A stretch of DNA of 64,000 nucleotides, from contig NZ_NQKQ01000001.1 of NCBI RefSeq assembly GCF_002269505.1, forward strand, positions 186,001-250,000, in the 5' to 3' direction. Source of the DNA: Pseudomonas fragi (lineage in GTDB: Bacteria > Pseudomonadota > Gammaproteobacteria > Pseudomonadales > Pseudomonadaceae). The notes below the pieces were generated by a model, which was given only the letters and a program-made list of their open reading frames with translations, did not search any database and was not told where the DNA came from. The position numbers and the translations under genes are program-made. Shown here piece after piece: positions 9,201-19,044 of this stretch (positions are counted from its first letter, which is position 1; every line of letters starts with the position of its first letter).

Positions 9201-10754
9201 GTGAACCGGCCATCGCCTGTCAAAACCGATAACTTCTTCCTGCTGATCTTCCGGGCCCTGCGCGATCGCCGCGTTCCGCTTGCTCTGCGTATCGCCAGCC
9301 ATAACGTGATTCTGGTCGCCCTGGCACTGGTCATCTATGCCGTGGTCATGGGCCTGCAATTCAAGCAGGCCATGCACGAACAGGCCGATGCGCTGGGCCA
9401 GAGCCTGACCACGCAGACCGCCACCTCGGCGACCGAGCTGCTGGTGTCCAACGACATCCTCAGCCTCAACGTGCTGCTCAACAACCTGACCAAAAATCCG
9501 CTGGTGGCCCACGCGGCTATCTATAGCGTGGATAACCGCATCCTCGCCGAAGCCGGGCAACGCCCAAAAAACGGCCTGCTGGGCGAAACCCAGGGTCTGT
9601 ACCAGACCAAGATCACCTTTCAGGATGTGACCGCCGGGCATTTGCGCATCAGCCTGGACATGAACCAGTTTGAACAGCCGATGACCATCAGCTTGCAGAG
9701 CATGGGCATTTTGAGCGCCATCCTGCTGGCCCTGGCTCTGGCCTTGAGCTTGCGCCTGGGTCGTCACATCACCACGCCCCTGCTGCAACTGCGGGTATGG
9801 TTGCGCGAACCCGACCCTTATACCCCGGCCATTCAGCGCCAGGATGAGATCGGCGACCTGGCCCGTCAGCTTCACTCTCGCCTTGCCCCTCCGGCACCAG
9901 AGCCTGAGCCTGAACCCGAGCCAGAACCGGAAGAAGACTACGACGACAGCGACTATGAAGAGGCTGAAGACAACGAGCCGACCTTCGAAGTACGTAACCT
10001 GAGCGACCCGTCGTTCGACCAGACCCCGGCTGCACCCGCCCCCAAAGCGGTGCCGCGCCAGGTGATCAGCACCGTTGAAGACGACAACGATGACGAAGAC
10101 CCGTTTGCTGACCTGCGCGATACCAGCACAAGTGCAGCCCCGGTCGCACTGGCCAAGCCGAAACCGGTTAGCCCGGCTGCGCCACAGCCCTGCGCCGTAC
10201 TGGCGGTGCAACTTGGCGCGCAAGAACAACTGCGCCGCCTGCCCCGCGCCCGCTTGATGGAACTGCTGGAGCGCTACCGCGACTGCCTGAACCAGGCGGC
10301 CTCGCTGTACCAGAGCGAGCTGCACACACTTAACGATGGCAGCACGCTGATGCTGTTCCACAGTGAAGACAGCGGCGACGACTACCTGACCAACGCCATT
10401 TGCTGCGGCGAACTGCTGCGGGCCTTGGGCCACGCCTTGCAGATCGAAGTGGCAGACAGCGGCATCACCCTGCAATTGCAACTGGGTCTGGTGCTGGGCG
10501 AGGGTTTGAACGGCATGAGCCAGATCGATCTGCTGTTGACTGAGACGGCTCAGGACGCCCTGGCACTGTCGCAACACAGCCGCAATCTGCTGCTGGTGGA
10601 ACGCAAGATCAGCGACGATCCGCTGATCCGCCAGCGCGCCCGCATCCGCCCGATTGCCAGCCCTGAAGGCGCCTGCTGTGTCGAGCGTCTGATGGAGCCT
10701 TACCCTTCAATGCTGGAGCGCCAGCTGGCGCGAATGCATGAGAGTCGTGGGTAG
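9201..10754 (+). CDS. AhpA/YtjB-family membrane protein with a cyclase-like C-terminal region
   Basis: The 517-residue protein starts with GTG. Membrane helices at about 33-53 and 170-190 flank a periplasmic domain with features of the AhpA/YtjB (SMP_2) family. A cytoplasmic linker rich in Pro-Glu and Asp follows (PEPEPEPEPEPEE near residue 235). The last 200 residues resemble the class III nucleotidyl cyclase fold (LAVQLG, LNDGSTLMLFH, LQLQLGLVLGEG, ALSQHSRN) but lack clear metal-binding aspartates, so a non-catalytic domain is more likely. The gene is divergent from serB and probably driven by the promoter at 9139-9166. The function is not known to me. Confidence 0.75.
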   Translation: MNRPSPVKTDNFFLLIFRALRDRRVPLALRIASHNVILVALALVIYAVVMGLQFKQAMHEQADALGQSLTTQTATSATELLVSNDILSLNVLLNNLTKNPLVAHAAIYSVDNRILAEAGQRPKNGLLGETQGLYQTKITFQDVTAGHLRISLDMNQFEQPMTISLQSMGILSAILLALALALSLRLGRHITTPLLQLRVWLREPDPYTPAIQRQDEIGDLARQLHSRLAPPAPEPEPEPEPEPEEDYDDSDYEEAEDNEPTFEVRNLSDPSFDQTPAAPAPKAVPRQVISTVEDDNDDEDPFADLRDTSTSAAPVALAKPKPVSPAAPQPCAVLAVQLGAQEQLRRLPRARLMELLERYRDCLNQAASLYQSELHTLNDGSTLMLFHSEDSGDDYLTNAICCGELLRALGHALQIEVADSGITLQLQLGLVLGEGLNGMSQIDLLLTETAQDALALSQHSRNLLLVERKISDDPLIRQRARIRPIASPEGACCVERLMEPYPSMLERQLARMHESRG

Positions 10755-10771
10755 CCGCTAGAAGCCAAGAG

Positions 10772-10818
10772 CACCCTCACCCTAACCCTCTCCCGTAGGG
10801 AGAGGCGTGGTGAGGGGC
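10772..10818. repeat. CCCTCACCC-type repeat, copy 2 (single unit)
   Basis: CCCTCACCCTAACCCTCTCC is followed by its complementary GGGAGAGG and GGTGAGGGG arms, forming a single hairpin unit rather than the double unit of the other copies. It lies just after the stop at 10754. Confidence 0.75.
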
Positions 10819-10832
10819 TTTTGACCTTCCAT

Positions 10833-10862
10833 AAAAAATCCCGCACATGTGCGGGATTTTTT
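10833..10862. terminator. Bidirectional rho-independent terminator
   Basis: A perfect 30-base palindrome has the stem core TCCCGCACATGTGCGGGA, with six A on the left and six T on the right, so it works on both strands. It separates the convergent AhpA-type and PqiC-type genes. Confidence 0.9.
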
Positions 10863-10878
10863 GTTTCTGGCCACAGCC

Positions 10879-11583
10879 TCAGAAGCGAAACACTTCCATA
10901 TCCGTGCGTATCGGTGAGGCCATCGGGATACGAGGTTTATCCGCACCCTGCTTGGGGGCCGCCTTGGTCTGTGGCTTGGGCGCCTCCACCAGCGGCGGCT
11001 GATTGGCCAGCGGCTTGAGTGCCACCGCCAATTGCTCGCTCAACTGCTGCAACAGCTTGCCCTGGGCCTTGACCTGATCCGCCGTGCTGCCCGTATGCGG
11101 CTGCTCCAGGTGGACAATACGGTTGTCACGCACCTGTCCGCGACGGTCAATCAAGCGCCATTGTGCGTCCAGCACTGCAGGCAGGTCCTTGCCCGAGTCC
11201 AGGCGAGTGATCGACAACAACACTTGCACATCCGGGCTGAAGCCCGCAGGTGCAGGGGCCTGGACCACACGCTGGCTATCCAGGCGCCACGCCAGTTGGC
11301 GCACCAGCAACTGATCGATATCGGCCGACAGGCTGCCAGCCCATCGCCCATCAGTCGCAGCGCTCAAGCTGCCATCAGGTTGGCGCTGCAGCAGGGTTTC
11401 ACGTTGCAGGTAGTCGGCCACGCTGATCGGGCCAAGTACCACAGCCATGCCGGCGCTTTGCGCGGGCAGGCCGGGGGTGCCGCTGTCCAGTTGGTACAAG
11501 GCCGCTGGCTGGTGCGTGCTGCACCCCGCCAGACCCAACACACCGGTCAGCAACGCAATTATAGGAAGGCGTAGAACGTTCAT
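10879..11583 (-). CDS. PqiC-type (ABC-transport auxiliary) lipoprotein
   Basis: The start MNVLRLPIIALLTGVLGLAGC is a lipoprotein signal with lipobox LAGC, so the mature protein is lipid-anchored, most likely in the outer membrane. It has 234 residues. The body matches the YmbA/PqiC auxiliary family (ALYQLDSG near the N-terminus, LSADIDQLLVRQLAWRL in the middle), proteins that partner MCE lipid-transport systems. The last 35 residues are a Pro/Lys/Ala-rich tail. Two ATGs (11583 and 11586) follow GGATGGA; the second is equally possible. No MCE or permease gene is adjacent, so its partners are elsewhere or it acts alone. It converges on a strong terminator. Confidence 0.75.
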   Translation of the reverse strand: MNVLRLPIIALLTGVLGLAGCSTHQPAALYQLDSGTPGLPAQSAGMAVVLGPISVADYLQRETLLQRQPDGSLSAATDGRWAGSLSADIDQLLVRQLAWRLDSQRVVQAPAPAGFSPDVQVLLSITRLDSGKDLPAVLDAQWRLIDRRGQVRDNRIVHLEQPHTGSTADQVKAQGKLLQQLSEQLAVALKPLANQPPLVEAPKPQTKAAPKQGADKPRIPMASPIRTDMEVFRF

Positions 11584-11762
11584 CATTCCATCCAGGTGGC
11601 CGCCATGGGGCGAGCCGCAGTGTAATTCTCGAAAGGCTCGCAAAGCACATTGCCATAAGCCGTGCCGCAAACGCGGCATATCATCCGCGAATATTGGGCC
11701 TGACTCCAGCGCTGTCGCGCCGATCTGCGCTTAAAAACGCAGACCAGGCGGCTTAAACAGGC

Positions 11763-14027
11763 TTAATTGGGCGTTTCTACCAGCAAGGCATCCACACGCT
11801 GGAACCCGCGGGGCAGTTTATTGCCACGACGGCCACGCTCACCCTTGTAGTGCTCCAGGTCATCTGCCTTGAGCGTCAAGGTACGCTTGCCTGCCTGCAA
11901 TACCAATGCGGCATTGTCTGGAAGCACGGCGATATCGGTCACGTACTCTTCACGGCTGGCCACGCGATCACCGGGGATACCGATGATCTTGTTGCCCTTG
12001 CCCTTGCCCAACTGCGGCAAGTCGCTGACCTTGAAAATCAGCAGGCGACCTTCGGTCGTGACCGCTGCCAGCCAGTTGTGCTCGCGATCGGCCACCGGCC
12101 GTGGCTGCATCACCTGCGCGCCTTTAGGCAGACTGAGCAGCGCTTTACCGGCCTTGTTCTTGGCTTGCAGGTCTTCACCCTTGACCACAAAACCATAACC
12201 GGCATCGGAGGCGATCACGTACAACGCGTCGTCTTCCGGCAACAGCACGCACTCGAACGTCGCGCCCGGCGGCGGCGTCAGACGACCGGTCAGCGGCTCA
12301 CCCTGACCGCGGGCCGACGGCAAGGTATGCGCAGCCACCGAGTAGCTGCGCCCCGTGGAGTCGATAAACACCGCAAACTGATTGGAACGCCCCGCTGCAG
12401 CAGTCTTGTAGCCGTCACCCGCTTTATAGGACAGACCGGTAGCGTCCAGGTCGTGACCTTTACCGCAACGTACCCAGCCCTTTTCTGACAGAACAACCGT
12501 AACCGCTTCAGTCGGCACCAGCTCGTTTTCCGACAGGGCTTTGGCTTCTGCGCGGGCCACGATAGGCGAACGACGATCATCGCCGTAGGTTTTGGCGTCT
12601 TCCAGCAGTTCAGTACGCACCAGCTTTTTCAGCTTGGCTTCGCTGCCCAGCAAGGTTTGCAGCTTGGCTTGTTCTTTACGCAGCGCATCCTGCTCGTCGC
12701 GCAGCTTCATCTCTTCCAGACGGGCCAATTGACGCAGGCGCGTATCAAGGATGTAGTCGGCCTGGGTTTCAGTCAGGGCGAAGCGTGCAATCAGCTCGGC
12801 CTTGGGGTGTTCCTCGGTGCGGATGATGTGGATCACTTCATCCAGGTTCAGGTAAGCGGTGAGCAAACCGTCCAACAGGTGCAGGCGGCGCTCGACTTTA
12901 TCGAGGCGGAACTGCAAGCGGCGGCGCACGGTGTTGACCCGGAACTCCAGCCACTCCACCAGCAGGGCGCGCAGGTTTTTCAGCTGCGGCTTGCCGTCCA
13001 GGCCAATGATGTTGATGTTGACCCGGAACGTGGACTCCAGCTCGGTGACAGCGAACAAGTGCTGCATCAGCTCGTCGAGATCGACTTTATTGTTGCGCGG
13101 AATGATCACGATACGGCACGGGTTCTCGTGGTCGGACTCGTCGCGCAGGTCAGTGACCATGGCCAGCTTGGTCGGCTTGGCCTGCATCAGTGCAGCGATC
13201 TGTTCCAGCACCTTGGCACCGGAAACCTGATGGGGCAGCGCGGTGACGACGATGTCACCGTCTTCGACGTGGTACACGGCACGCATGCGCACCGAACCAC
13301 GGCCGGTCTGGTAGATCTTCAGCAGGTCGGCACGCGGGGTGATGATCTCGGCTTCGGTCGGATAGTCCGGCCCCTGAATGTGTTCACACAGCTGCTCAAC
13401 CGTGGCCTTGGGCTCGTCGAGCAGGCGCACGCAGGCCGCCGCCACTTCACGCAGGTTGTGCGGCGGCACGTCGGTGGCCATACCCACGGCAATACCGGTG
13501 GTGCCGTTGAGCAGGATATTGGGCAGACGCGCAGGCAGAACCGCAGGCTCGTCGAGGGTGCCGTCAAAGTTCGGCACCCAGTCCGCCGTGCCCTGGCCCA
13601 GCTCGCTGAGCAGCACTTCGGAGTAACGTGACAAGCGCGCTTCGGTGTAACGCATGGCGGCGAACGACTTGGGATCGTCCGGCGCACCCCAGTTGCCCTG
13701 ACCGTCGACCAGGGTATAGCGATAGCTGAACGGCTGCGCCATCAGCACCATCGCTTCATAGCAGGCCGAGTCGCCGTGGGGGTGGAACTTGCCGAGTACG
13801 TCACCGACGGTACGCGCCGATTTCTTGTGCTTGGAGTCAGCGTCCAGGCCCAACTCGCTCATGGCGTAAACAATGCGCCGCTGTACGGGCTTGAGGCCGT
13901 CGCCGATATGCGGCAAGGCCCGGTCCATGATGACGTACATGGAGTAGTTGAGGTAGGCCTGTTCGGTGAAGTCGGCCAGTGACCGGCGTTCTACGCCGTC
14001 CAGGCTGAGATCAAGGGAGTCGCTCAT
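11763..14027 (-). CDS. parC: DNA topoisomerase IV subunit A
   Basis: ParC is the DNA-cleaving subunit of topoisomerase IV, which decatenates daughter chromosomes. The 754-residue protein has the catalytic tyrosine Y127 ([11 protein letters not shown]) and a C-terminal beta-pinwheel region. The quinolone-resistance region reads [12 protein letters not shown] with S87 and E91, the susceptible residues in P. aeruginosa numbering. It is the last gene of the leftward parE-containing cluster, 11 bases after the retropepsin-like gene. Confidence 0.97.
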   Translation of the reverse strand: MSDSLDLSLDGVERRSLADFTEQAYLNYSMYVIMDRALPHIGDGLKPVQRRIVYAMSELGLDADSKHKKSARTVGDVLGKFHPHGDSACYEAMVLMAQPFSYRYTLVDGQGNWGAPDDPKSFAAMRYTEARLSRYSEVLLSELGQGTADWVPNFDGTLDEPAVLPARLPNILLNGTTGIAVGMATDVPPHNLREVAAACVRLLDEPKATVEQLCEHIQGPDYPTEAEIITPRADLLKIYQTGRGSVRMRAVYHVEDGDIVVTALPHQVSGAKVLEQIAALMQAKPTKLAMVTDLRDESDHENPCRIVIIPRNNKVDLDELMQHLFAVTELESTFRVNINIIGLDGKPQLKNLRALLVEWLEFRVNTVRRRLQFRLDKVERRLHLLDGLLTAYLNLDEVIHIIRTEEHPKAELIARFALTETQADYILDTRLRQLARLEEMKLRDEQDALRKEQAKLQTLLGSEAKLKKLVRTELLEDAKTYGDDRRSPIVARAEAKALSENELVPTEAVTVVLSEKGWVRCGKGHDLDATGLSYKAGDGYKTAAAGRSNQFAVFIDSTGRSYSVAAHTLPSARGQGEPLTGRLTPPPGATFECVLLPEDDALYVIASDAGYGFVVKGEDLQAKNKAGKALLSLPKGAQVMQPRPVADREHNWLAAVTTEGRLLIFKVSDLPQLGKGKGNKIIGIPGDRVASREEYVTDIAVLPDNAALVLQAGKRTLTLKADDLEHYKGERGRRGNKLPRGFQRVDALLVETPN

Positions 14028-14038
14028 GCGGACCTCAT

Positions 14039-14560
14039 TCAGTTCGTTGTCTGGCGCAGCAGCATGGTGCCGCCGCGCTGGGTGAATTCAAGTTTTTTCA
14101 GCGCACTCATGCCCAGCAGCACTTGCTCGCCTTCAAGCCCCGGGGCCGCCACTGCACGCACGTCGCGCAACACAATGGCACCCAGTTGCAGGCGGTCGAT
14201 GCGGGTCTGATAGCCCTGAGTGCGACCATTGGCAGTGTTCAGCGTCACCGGGACGCCTTTGGGCAGTGCCAGTTGCCTGGCCAGGTCCATCGGCACCGCC
14301 ACATCCGTGGCGCCGGTATCGAGTAAAAATTCCACCGGCACGTTGTTGATCCGGCCGCTGGCGACAAAATGACCCTGGGCGTTACCGAGCAGTTTGACTT
14401 CGATATAACCCTCGCCTTGCTGCGAGGTAACTTCAGTATTGGGGTTTTGCTGACGCTGTTCCCAGCGCCCGAAAAATTGCGCGGCCAGATACAAACCGGC
14501 GCACCAGGCCACAATCATAAAGACCCGACCCACACCTTTACCCGGCGTTTGCTCGCTCAT
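14039..14560 (-). CDS. Retropepsin-like aspartic protease, TIGR02281 type
   Basis: The 173-residue protein has one N-terminal membrane anchor (about 11-27) and a domain with the aspartic protease signature [13 protein letters not shown] near residues 80-92. A second hydrophobic segment, [12 protein letters not shown], fits the retropepsin flap and dimer elements. Such single-domain clan AA proteins act as dimers, here probably facing the periplasm. Its start overlaps the stop of the upstream esterase-like gene by four bases (ATGA), implying translational coupling. Its substrate is unknown; the link to topoisomerase IV is only positional. Confidence 0.8.
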   Translation of the reverse strand: MSEQTPGKGVGRVFMIVAWCAGLYLAAQFFGRWEQRQQNPNTEVTSQQGEGYIEVKLLGNAQGHFVASGRINNVPVEFLLDTGATDVAVPMDLARQLALPKGVPVTLNTANGRTQGYQTRIDRLQLGAIVLRDVRAVAAPGLEGEQVLLGMSALKKLEFTQRGGTMLLRQTTN

Positions 14561-15537
14561 GATTTGGCGCTCCAGCCACCTTGCGGGGCAACAAAACGCC
14601 AGATAACGGGGCGTTTTTCGCCATCGGCGCGGACATGGTTACCATTGTCGACTCCGACCCAGGCGCCTTTGGCATCCAGGCTCAGGGCCTCGGTGTTGCC
14701 GTAGCCGGTGTTATAGCGCCGCCCTTCGGTCAGTGCATCATTGGCAAACGACCAGCAGCGCTCTATCTCGCCCGTGTCCGGGGTGCGCCGACAAATGCGA
14801 TAGGCCATGCGCTCAAGGGTAAACAGCTTGCCCTCGAACAGCGTCAGGTCGGCAAAGTCCTTTTGCTGAGCCTTGCCCTTGAGTTGCGCCGGTGGCTGCT
14901 CAAGGCCGCCTTCGCTCATCAACACGCAGCCGTTTTCGCAGTCCCACACACTCTGTTTTTTGCGAATAGTCAGCAAACCACGGCGCTCACGCTCGGCCGC
15001 CAGCCATATCTGATTACCCTGCGGGTTGACGGCAATCCCCTCAAACAGCGCATTGAAATGCAGCAACATGCCGCTGGCACGGGCCTGACGCACCAGCGCC
15101 GGGTCGATTTTAAGCCATGAAGGCGCCCCGGCCTGAGGGATTTGCAGCACCGCTGCATGGGACTCACTGACCACGAACCGGTTGCCCGCCTCATCGCAAC
15201 TGATCCCTTCAAAATCCAGCTCGCCGCCGCGCAGCGGGCTGATGGCCTTGCCCATCATGCGCACGCCCCACGGCAAGCCGCTTTCCGGGGCTGGCGGCAC
15301 ATCAACAGGCAAGGCTTCGGCGTGCCACAGTGGCTCGCGGGTATCGAGGCGATAAATCTGATCATCATCGCGATCAGACACCGCCCACAGCTCACCCGAA
15401 CACAATGCCAGCCCGGACAGATTACCACCGCGCATGCCTTCAACCGGATGCTCTGATTGCAACGCCAGCTCTGGCCAGGCATCGGCCATGACCGGCGCAG
15501 CACCCAGACAGAGCAAGCCCAGCAAGGCACTGCGCAT
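14557..15537 (-). CDS. Secreted esterase-like/phytase-like beta-propeller protein
   Basis: A cleavable signal peptide (MRSALLGLLCLGAAPVMADA) is followed by a 300-residue domain with propeller-type repeats (LSGLALCSGELWAVSDRDDDQIYRL, FEGIAVNPQGNQIWLAAERE, NTEALSLDAKGAWVGVDNG). These match the esterase-like activity of phytase family (PF13449), whose biochemical role is poorly defined. It is predicted periplasmic. It overlaps parE by one base and the protease gene by four, so it is firmly embedded between the two topoisomerase IV genes, as in PAO1. Confidence 0.72.
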   Translation of the reverse strand: MRSALLGLLCLGAAPVMADAWPELALQSEHPVEGMRGGNLSGLALCSGELWAVSDRDDDQIYRLDTREPLWHAEALPVDVPPAPESGLPWGVRMMGKAISPLRGGELDFEGISCDEAGNRFVVSESHAAVLQIPQAGAPSWLKIDPALVRQARASGMLLHFNALFEGIAVNPQGNQIWLAAERERRGLLTIRKKQSVWDCENGCVLMSEGGLEQPPAQLKGKAQQKDFADLTLFEGKLFTLERMAYRICRRTPDTGEIERCWSFANDALTEGRRYNTGYGNTEALSLDAKGAWVGVDNGNHVRADGEKRPVIWRFVAPQGGWSAKS

Positions 15538-17441
15538 CAGGCCAGCACCTGCGCCAGGTTGCCTTTGGATTCGAGCCAGGACTTGCGGTCACCGGCGCGC
15601 TTCTTGGCCAGCAGCATGTCCATCATCTCTGACGTGGCGGCAAAGTCCTCAAGGGTCAGTTGCACCAGGCGCCGGGTGTTCGGATCCATCGTGGTTTCGC
15701 GCAACTGTGGCGGGTTCATCTCACCCAGCCCCTTGAATCGCGTGACCTGCGGCTTGCCGCGTTTTTTCTCGGCTACCAGCCGGTCTAGGATGCCATCGCG
15801 CTCGGCTTCGTCCAGGGCGTAGAAAATCTCCTTGCCCAGATCGATACGGTACAGCGGCGGCATCGCCACATAAATGTGGCCGGCATCCACCAGCGGGCGG
15901 AAGTGCTGCACGAACAAGGCGCAGAGCAAGGTTGCGATGTGCAGGCCGTCGGAGTCGGCGTCGGCAAGGATGCAAATTTTGCCGTAACGCAACTGACTCA
16001 TGTCTGCCGCGCCCGGATCGACACCGATGGCCACGGCAATGTTGTGCACTTCCTGACTGGCCAGCACCTCGCTGCCGTCGACTTCCCAGGTATTGAGGAT
16101 CTTGCCGCGCAACGGCAGGATCGCCTGGAATTCCTTGTCCCGCGCCTGCTTGGCCGAGCCGCCTGCGGAATCGCCTTCCACCAGGAACAGTTCGGAGCGC
16201 ATCGGGTCCTGCCCGGCGCAGTCAGCCAGTTTGCCAGGCAATGCTGGCCCCTGGGTGATGCGCTTGCGCTCGACCTTTTTACTGGCCTTGAGCCTGCGCC
16301 CGGCGTTGTTGATTGCCAGTTCAGCCAGTTGCATGCCCAACTCGGGGTTGGCATTGAGCCACAGGCTGAAAGAGTCCTTGATCACGCCCGAGACAAATGC
16401 CGCCGCCTCACGGGATGACAGACGCTCTTTGGTCTGGCCCGAGAACTGGGGTTCCTGCATTTTCATCGACAGCACGAACGCAATGCGCTCCCACACGTCT
16501 TCAGGCGCCAGCTTTACGCCACGCGGCAGCAGGCTGCGGAACTCGCAGAATTCGCGCATGGCATCGAGCAAACCCTGGCGCAGACCGTTGACGTGAGTAC
16601 CGCCCTGGGCGGTGGGGATCAGGTTGACATAGCTTTCCTGAACGCTGTCGCCGCCCTCGGGCAGCCACAGCAAGGCCCAGTCGATGGCTTCTTTGTTACC
16701 GGCCAGACTGCCGCAGAACGGCTCATCGGGCAGGCGTTCAAATTCGCTGACGGCATCGACCAGATACGAACGCAGGCCGTCTTCGTAATGCCACTCGACC
16801 TTTTCGTTGGTGTTTTTGTCTTCGAACGTAACCAGCAGCCCCGGGCACAGCACGGCCTTGGCCTTGAGCACGTGCTTGAGGCGGCTGACGGAAAACTTGG
16901 GTGAATCGAAGTATTTCGGGTCCGGCGCGAAGTACACGCTGGTGCCGGTGTTGCGCTTGCCCACGGTGCCGATGATTTCCAGATCGGTGGCTTTATAGCC
17001 ATCGGCAAAGGTCATCTGGTACTCGTTGCCGTCACGCTTGACCTTGACCCGTACCAGCGTCGACAGCGCGTTGACCACCGAGATGCCCACGCCGTGCAGG
17101 CCGCCGGAGAACTGGTAGTTCTTGTTGGAGAACTTGCCGCCGGCGTGGAGCTTGGTGAGGATCAGCTCGACGCCCGGCACGCCCTCTTCCGGGTGGATGT
17201 CCACCGGCATGCCGCGCCCGTCATCGCTGACTTCCAGCGAGTGATCGGCGTGCAGAATGACGTGCACCGCCTTGGCGTGGCCAGCCAGGGCTTCGTCGAC
17301 ACTGTTGTCGATGACTTCCTGGGCCAGGTGGTTGGGCCGACTGGTGTCGGTGTACATGCCGGGGCGTTTGCGCACCGGGTCGAGGCCCGAGAGGACTTCG
17401 ATGGCGTCGGCGTTATAAGAGCTAGCGCTGGGAGTGGCCAT
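15537..17441 (-). CDS. parE: DNA topoisomerase IV subunit B
   Basis: ParE is the ATPase and Toprim subunit of topoisomerase IV. The 634-residue protein begins with a GHKL ATPase domain (VLSGLDPVRKRPGMY, IDNSVDEALAGHA, DDGRGMPVD) and has the Toprim motif LVEGDSAGGSAKQ. It ends with the GLGEMNPPQLRETTM signature typical of type IIA B subunits. The length without a long insertion fits ParE rather than GyrB. It follows yqiA by 51 bases and overlaps the next gene by one base. Confidence 0.97.
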   Translation of the reverse strand: MATPSASSYNADAIEVLSGLDPVRKRPGMYTDTSRPNHLAQEVIDNSVDEALAGHAKAVHVILHADHSLEVSDDGRGMPVDIHPEEGVPGVELILTKLHAGGKFSNKNYQFSGGLHGVGISVVNALSTLVRVKVKRDGNEYQMTFADGYKATDLEIIGTVGKRNTGTSVYFAPDPKYFDSPKFSVSRLKHVLKAKAVLCPGLLVTFEDKNTNEKVEWHYEDGLRSYLVDAVSEFERLPDEPFCGSLAGNKEAIDWALLWLPEGGDSVQESYVNLIPTAQGGTHVNGLRQGLLDAMREFCEFRSLLPRGVKLAPEDVWERIAFVLSMKMQEPQFSGQTKERLSSREAAAFVSGVIKDSFSLWLNANPELGMQLAELAINNAGRRLKASKKVERKRITQGPALPGKLADCAGQDPMRSELFLVEGDSAGGSAKQARDKEFQAILPLRGKILNTWEVDGSEVLASQEVHNIAVAIGVDPGAADMSQLRYGKICILADADSDGLHIATLLCALFVQHFRPLVDAGHIYVAMPPLYRIDLGKEIFYALDEAERDGILDRLVAEKKRGKPQVTRFKGLGEMNPPQLRETTMDPNTRRLVQLTLEDFAATSEMMDMLLAKKRAGDRKSWLESKGNLAQVLA

Positions 17442-17492
17442 AGGGTCTCGTCGTTAGTCGTAAGTGAAAATAAGGGCCATTCAACGGGCGCC

Positions 17493-18101
17493 TTAAAGGG
17501 CCGCGAAGTCGATGGTTTGAAACTGTTCGGCGCCGATCCCTGCAAAGTTCAGCAGATCGGGCAATTGCTGGGCAAAGCCCTGATAACTGTGATCACCGCC
17601 GGCCTCGATACGCAACGTACACGCCGCGTAATACTGTTCAGCGTAGCGGTAGTCCAGGGTTTCATCGCCGGTCTGCAACCACACCTGACAACGCTGCGCG
17701 TCCTGGGGGGCTGGCACTTCCAGCTCGGCCAGCGCCTGCACGTGATCGTGGGTCAGTTCCCAGGTTTCGCCGCTGTAATGATTGGTTTGCGTACCCAGAT
17801 AGCCGTCGAACATCCGGTGCGGGCTGACGGCCGGGTTGACCAGCAAGGCCTTGAGGCCGTGTTGACGGGCCAACCATGTCGCATAGTAGCCGCCGAGCGA
17901 GCTGCCTACCAGCAAAGGGCAGCCCAGCTCACGGATTGCGGCCTGCAATTGGGCGATGGCCTGACGCGGATGATGATGCAGGGCGGGTACACGCAGTTGC
18001 TCACCAAGGCCCATGCGTTGCATCACCGTTATCAGTTGCGAGGCCTTCTTCGACTCGGGGGCGCTGTTGAACCCGTGGATATACAAGATGGAACCCGACA
18101 T
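17493..18101 (-). CDS. YqiA/YcfP-family alpha/beta-fold esterase
   Basis: The 202-residue protein has the short YqiA-type alpha/beta hydrolase fold: an N-terminal SILYIHGFNSAPESKK oxyanion region, the nucleophile elbow GSSLGGYYATWLA with the serine at about 84, an aspartate in LLQTGDETLDY and a histidine in GGDHSYQGF. E. coli YqiA, also encoded next to parE and cpdA, has esterase activity on short acyl and palmitoyl-CoA-like substrates. The order cpdA-yqiA-parE is the same here. It is cytosolic, without a signal peptide. Confidence 0.88.
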   Translation of the reverse strand: MSGSILYIHGFNSAPESKKASQLITVMQRMGLGEQLRVPALHHHPRQAIAQLQAAIRELGCPLLVGSSLGGYYATWLARQHGLKALLVNPAVSPHRMFDGYLGTQTNHYSGETWELTHDHVQALAELEVPAPQDAQRCQVWLQTGDETLDYRYAEQYYAACTLRIEAGGDHSYQGFAQQLPDLLNFAGIGAEQFQTIDFAAL

Positions 18102-18196
18102 GCGATGACCCCCGAAGACCCGTTAAGCTGAACACAGCATCAAGAAAGACGCGCAGTTTAGCCTGACTCAGGGGCAATGACTCGCTTCAAGATATT

Positions 18197-19012
18197 TCAG
18201 TAATTGTTGGCGCTGTAATCCGGCTCGAAGGTGAAATCCGCCAGGCGCGACACGCCAGTTTGCAAGGTGCCATCCGGTTGCAGGCGCAACCAGCGATACC
18301 CTGGCGCCTCACCACTGACCTTGAAGTCCGGGCTGCCGACAGCGAACTGGATGCAGGTAGAAGGCGACGCCAGCAACCGCACATGGTTGCGCTGCTGGTC
18401 AAACGGCTGATGGACATGCCCCCACAGCACCGCACGGACCTGTGGATAACGGTCCATGACCGACCAGAACTCCTTGGCATTGCGCAGGCCGATAGGCTCC
18501 AGCCACTGGCAGCCCACCGACACCGGGTGATGATGCAGACACACCAGATGATGGCGGTCGGGCGCTTCGCTCAAGGACTGCGCCAGCAACTGCAACTGGT
18601 CGTCCTCCAGGTAACCGGGAGTGGAATGGGGCACCGCCGAATTGAGCAGTGTAATGCGCCAATTGCCGATATCGATCACGGGCTCCAGCAGGCGGCTTTG
18701 CACGGCAGCTTCACGCATCTGCGCAAGTTGATCGTGATTACCGGGGATCCAGCGGGCAACACCGCCCAGCGGTGACGTCATGTGGCGAAACAGCTGATAG
18801 GCCTCGACACTGCCGTCCTGGGTCAAATCGCCAGTGGCCAGCAGGCCGTCTATGTGCGGTTGCTCGGCGCGCACCAGGTCGATGACCTGTTGCAGGCTTT
18901 GCGCGGTCTTCAGGCCCAGCAGCGAGCCATCAGCATCAGCAAACAGGTGGCTGTCAGAGAGCTGCACCAGCAGCACCGGATCTTCGGTGGTCAGCGTGGA
19001 TACATTCGGCAA
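18197..19012 (-). CDS. cpdA: 3',5'-cyclic-AMP phosphodiesterase CpdA
   Basis: CpdA hydrolyses cAMP and so limits Vfr/CRP signalling in the cytosol. Class III metallophosphoesterase motifs are all present: LSDSHLF, ATGDLTQDG, PGNHD, CLHHHPVSVG and WGHVHQPFD. The TTG at 19012 (LPNVSTLTTED) is chosen because GGGAGAG lies five bases before it; a longer frame from a TTG at 19042 lacks that support. From 19012 the protein is 271 residues, normal for the family. It lies between a DUF1249 gene and yqiA in a leftward cluster. In P. aeruginosa cpdA expression responds to cAMP-Vfr; no Vfr site was identified here. Confidence 0.9.
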   Translation of the reverse strand: MPNVSTLTTEDPVLLVQLSDSHLFADADGSLLGLKTAQSLQQVIDLVRAEQPHIDGLLATGDLTQDGSVEAYQLFRHMTSPLGGVARWIPGNHDQLAQMREAAVQSRLLEPVIDIGNWRITLLNSAVPHSTPGYLEDDQLQLLAQSLSEAPDRHHLVCLHHHPVSVGCQWLEPIGLRNAKEFWSVMDRYPQVRAVLWGHVHQPFDQQRNHVRLLASPSTCIQFAVGSPDFKVSGEAPGYRWLRLQPDGTLQTGVSRLADFTFEPDYSANNY

Positions 19013-19044
19013 GGAGGCTCTCCCGGGGAGGTTTTTCTTCAAGG

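Noticed and set aside
9895..9935. Pro-Glu repeat tract in the AhpA-type gene as a phase-variable microsatellite
   Set aside because: The codons differ from unit to unit, so there is no uniform DNA repeat that would slip.
9198..10577. Leftward 459-codon open frame opposite the AhpA-type gene
   Set aside because: Glutamine-rich shadow translation without any domain; the plus-strand gene has a promoter, membrane helices and family features.
11740..11763. Hairpin TCTGCG/CGCAGA after parC as a terminator
   Set aside because: The stem is only six or seven bases and there is no T-run; too weak to annotate.
12657..13631. Rightward 324-codon frame opposite parC
   Set aside because: Shadow of parC, with typical Gln/Val/Asp-rich composition produced by reversed codons.
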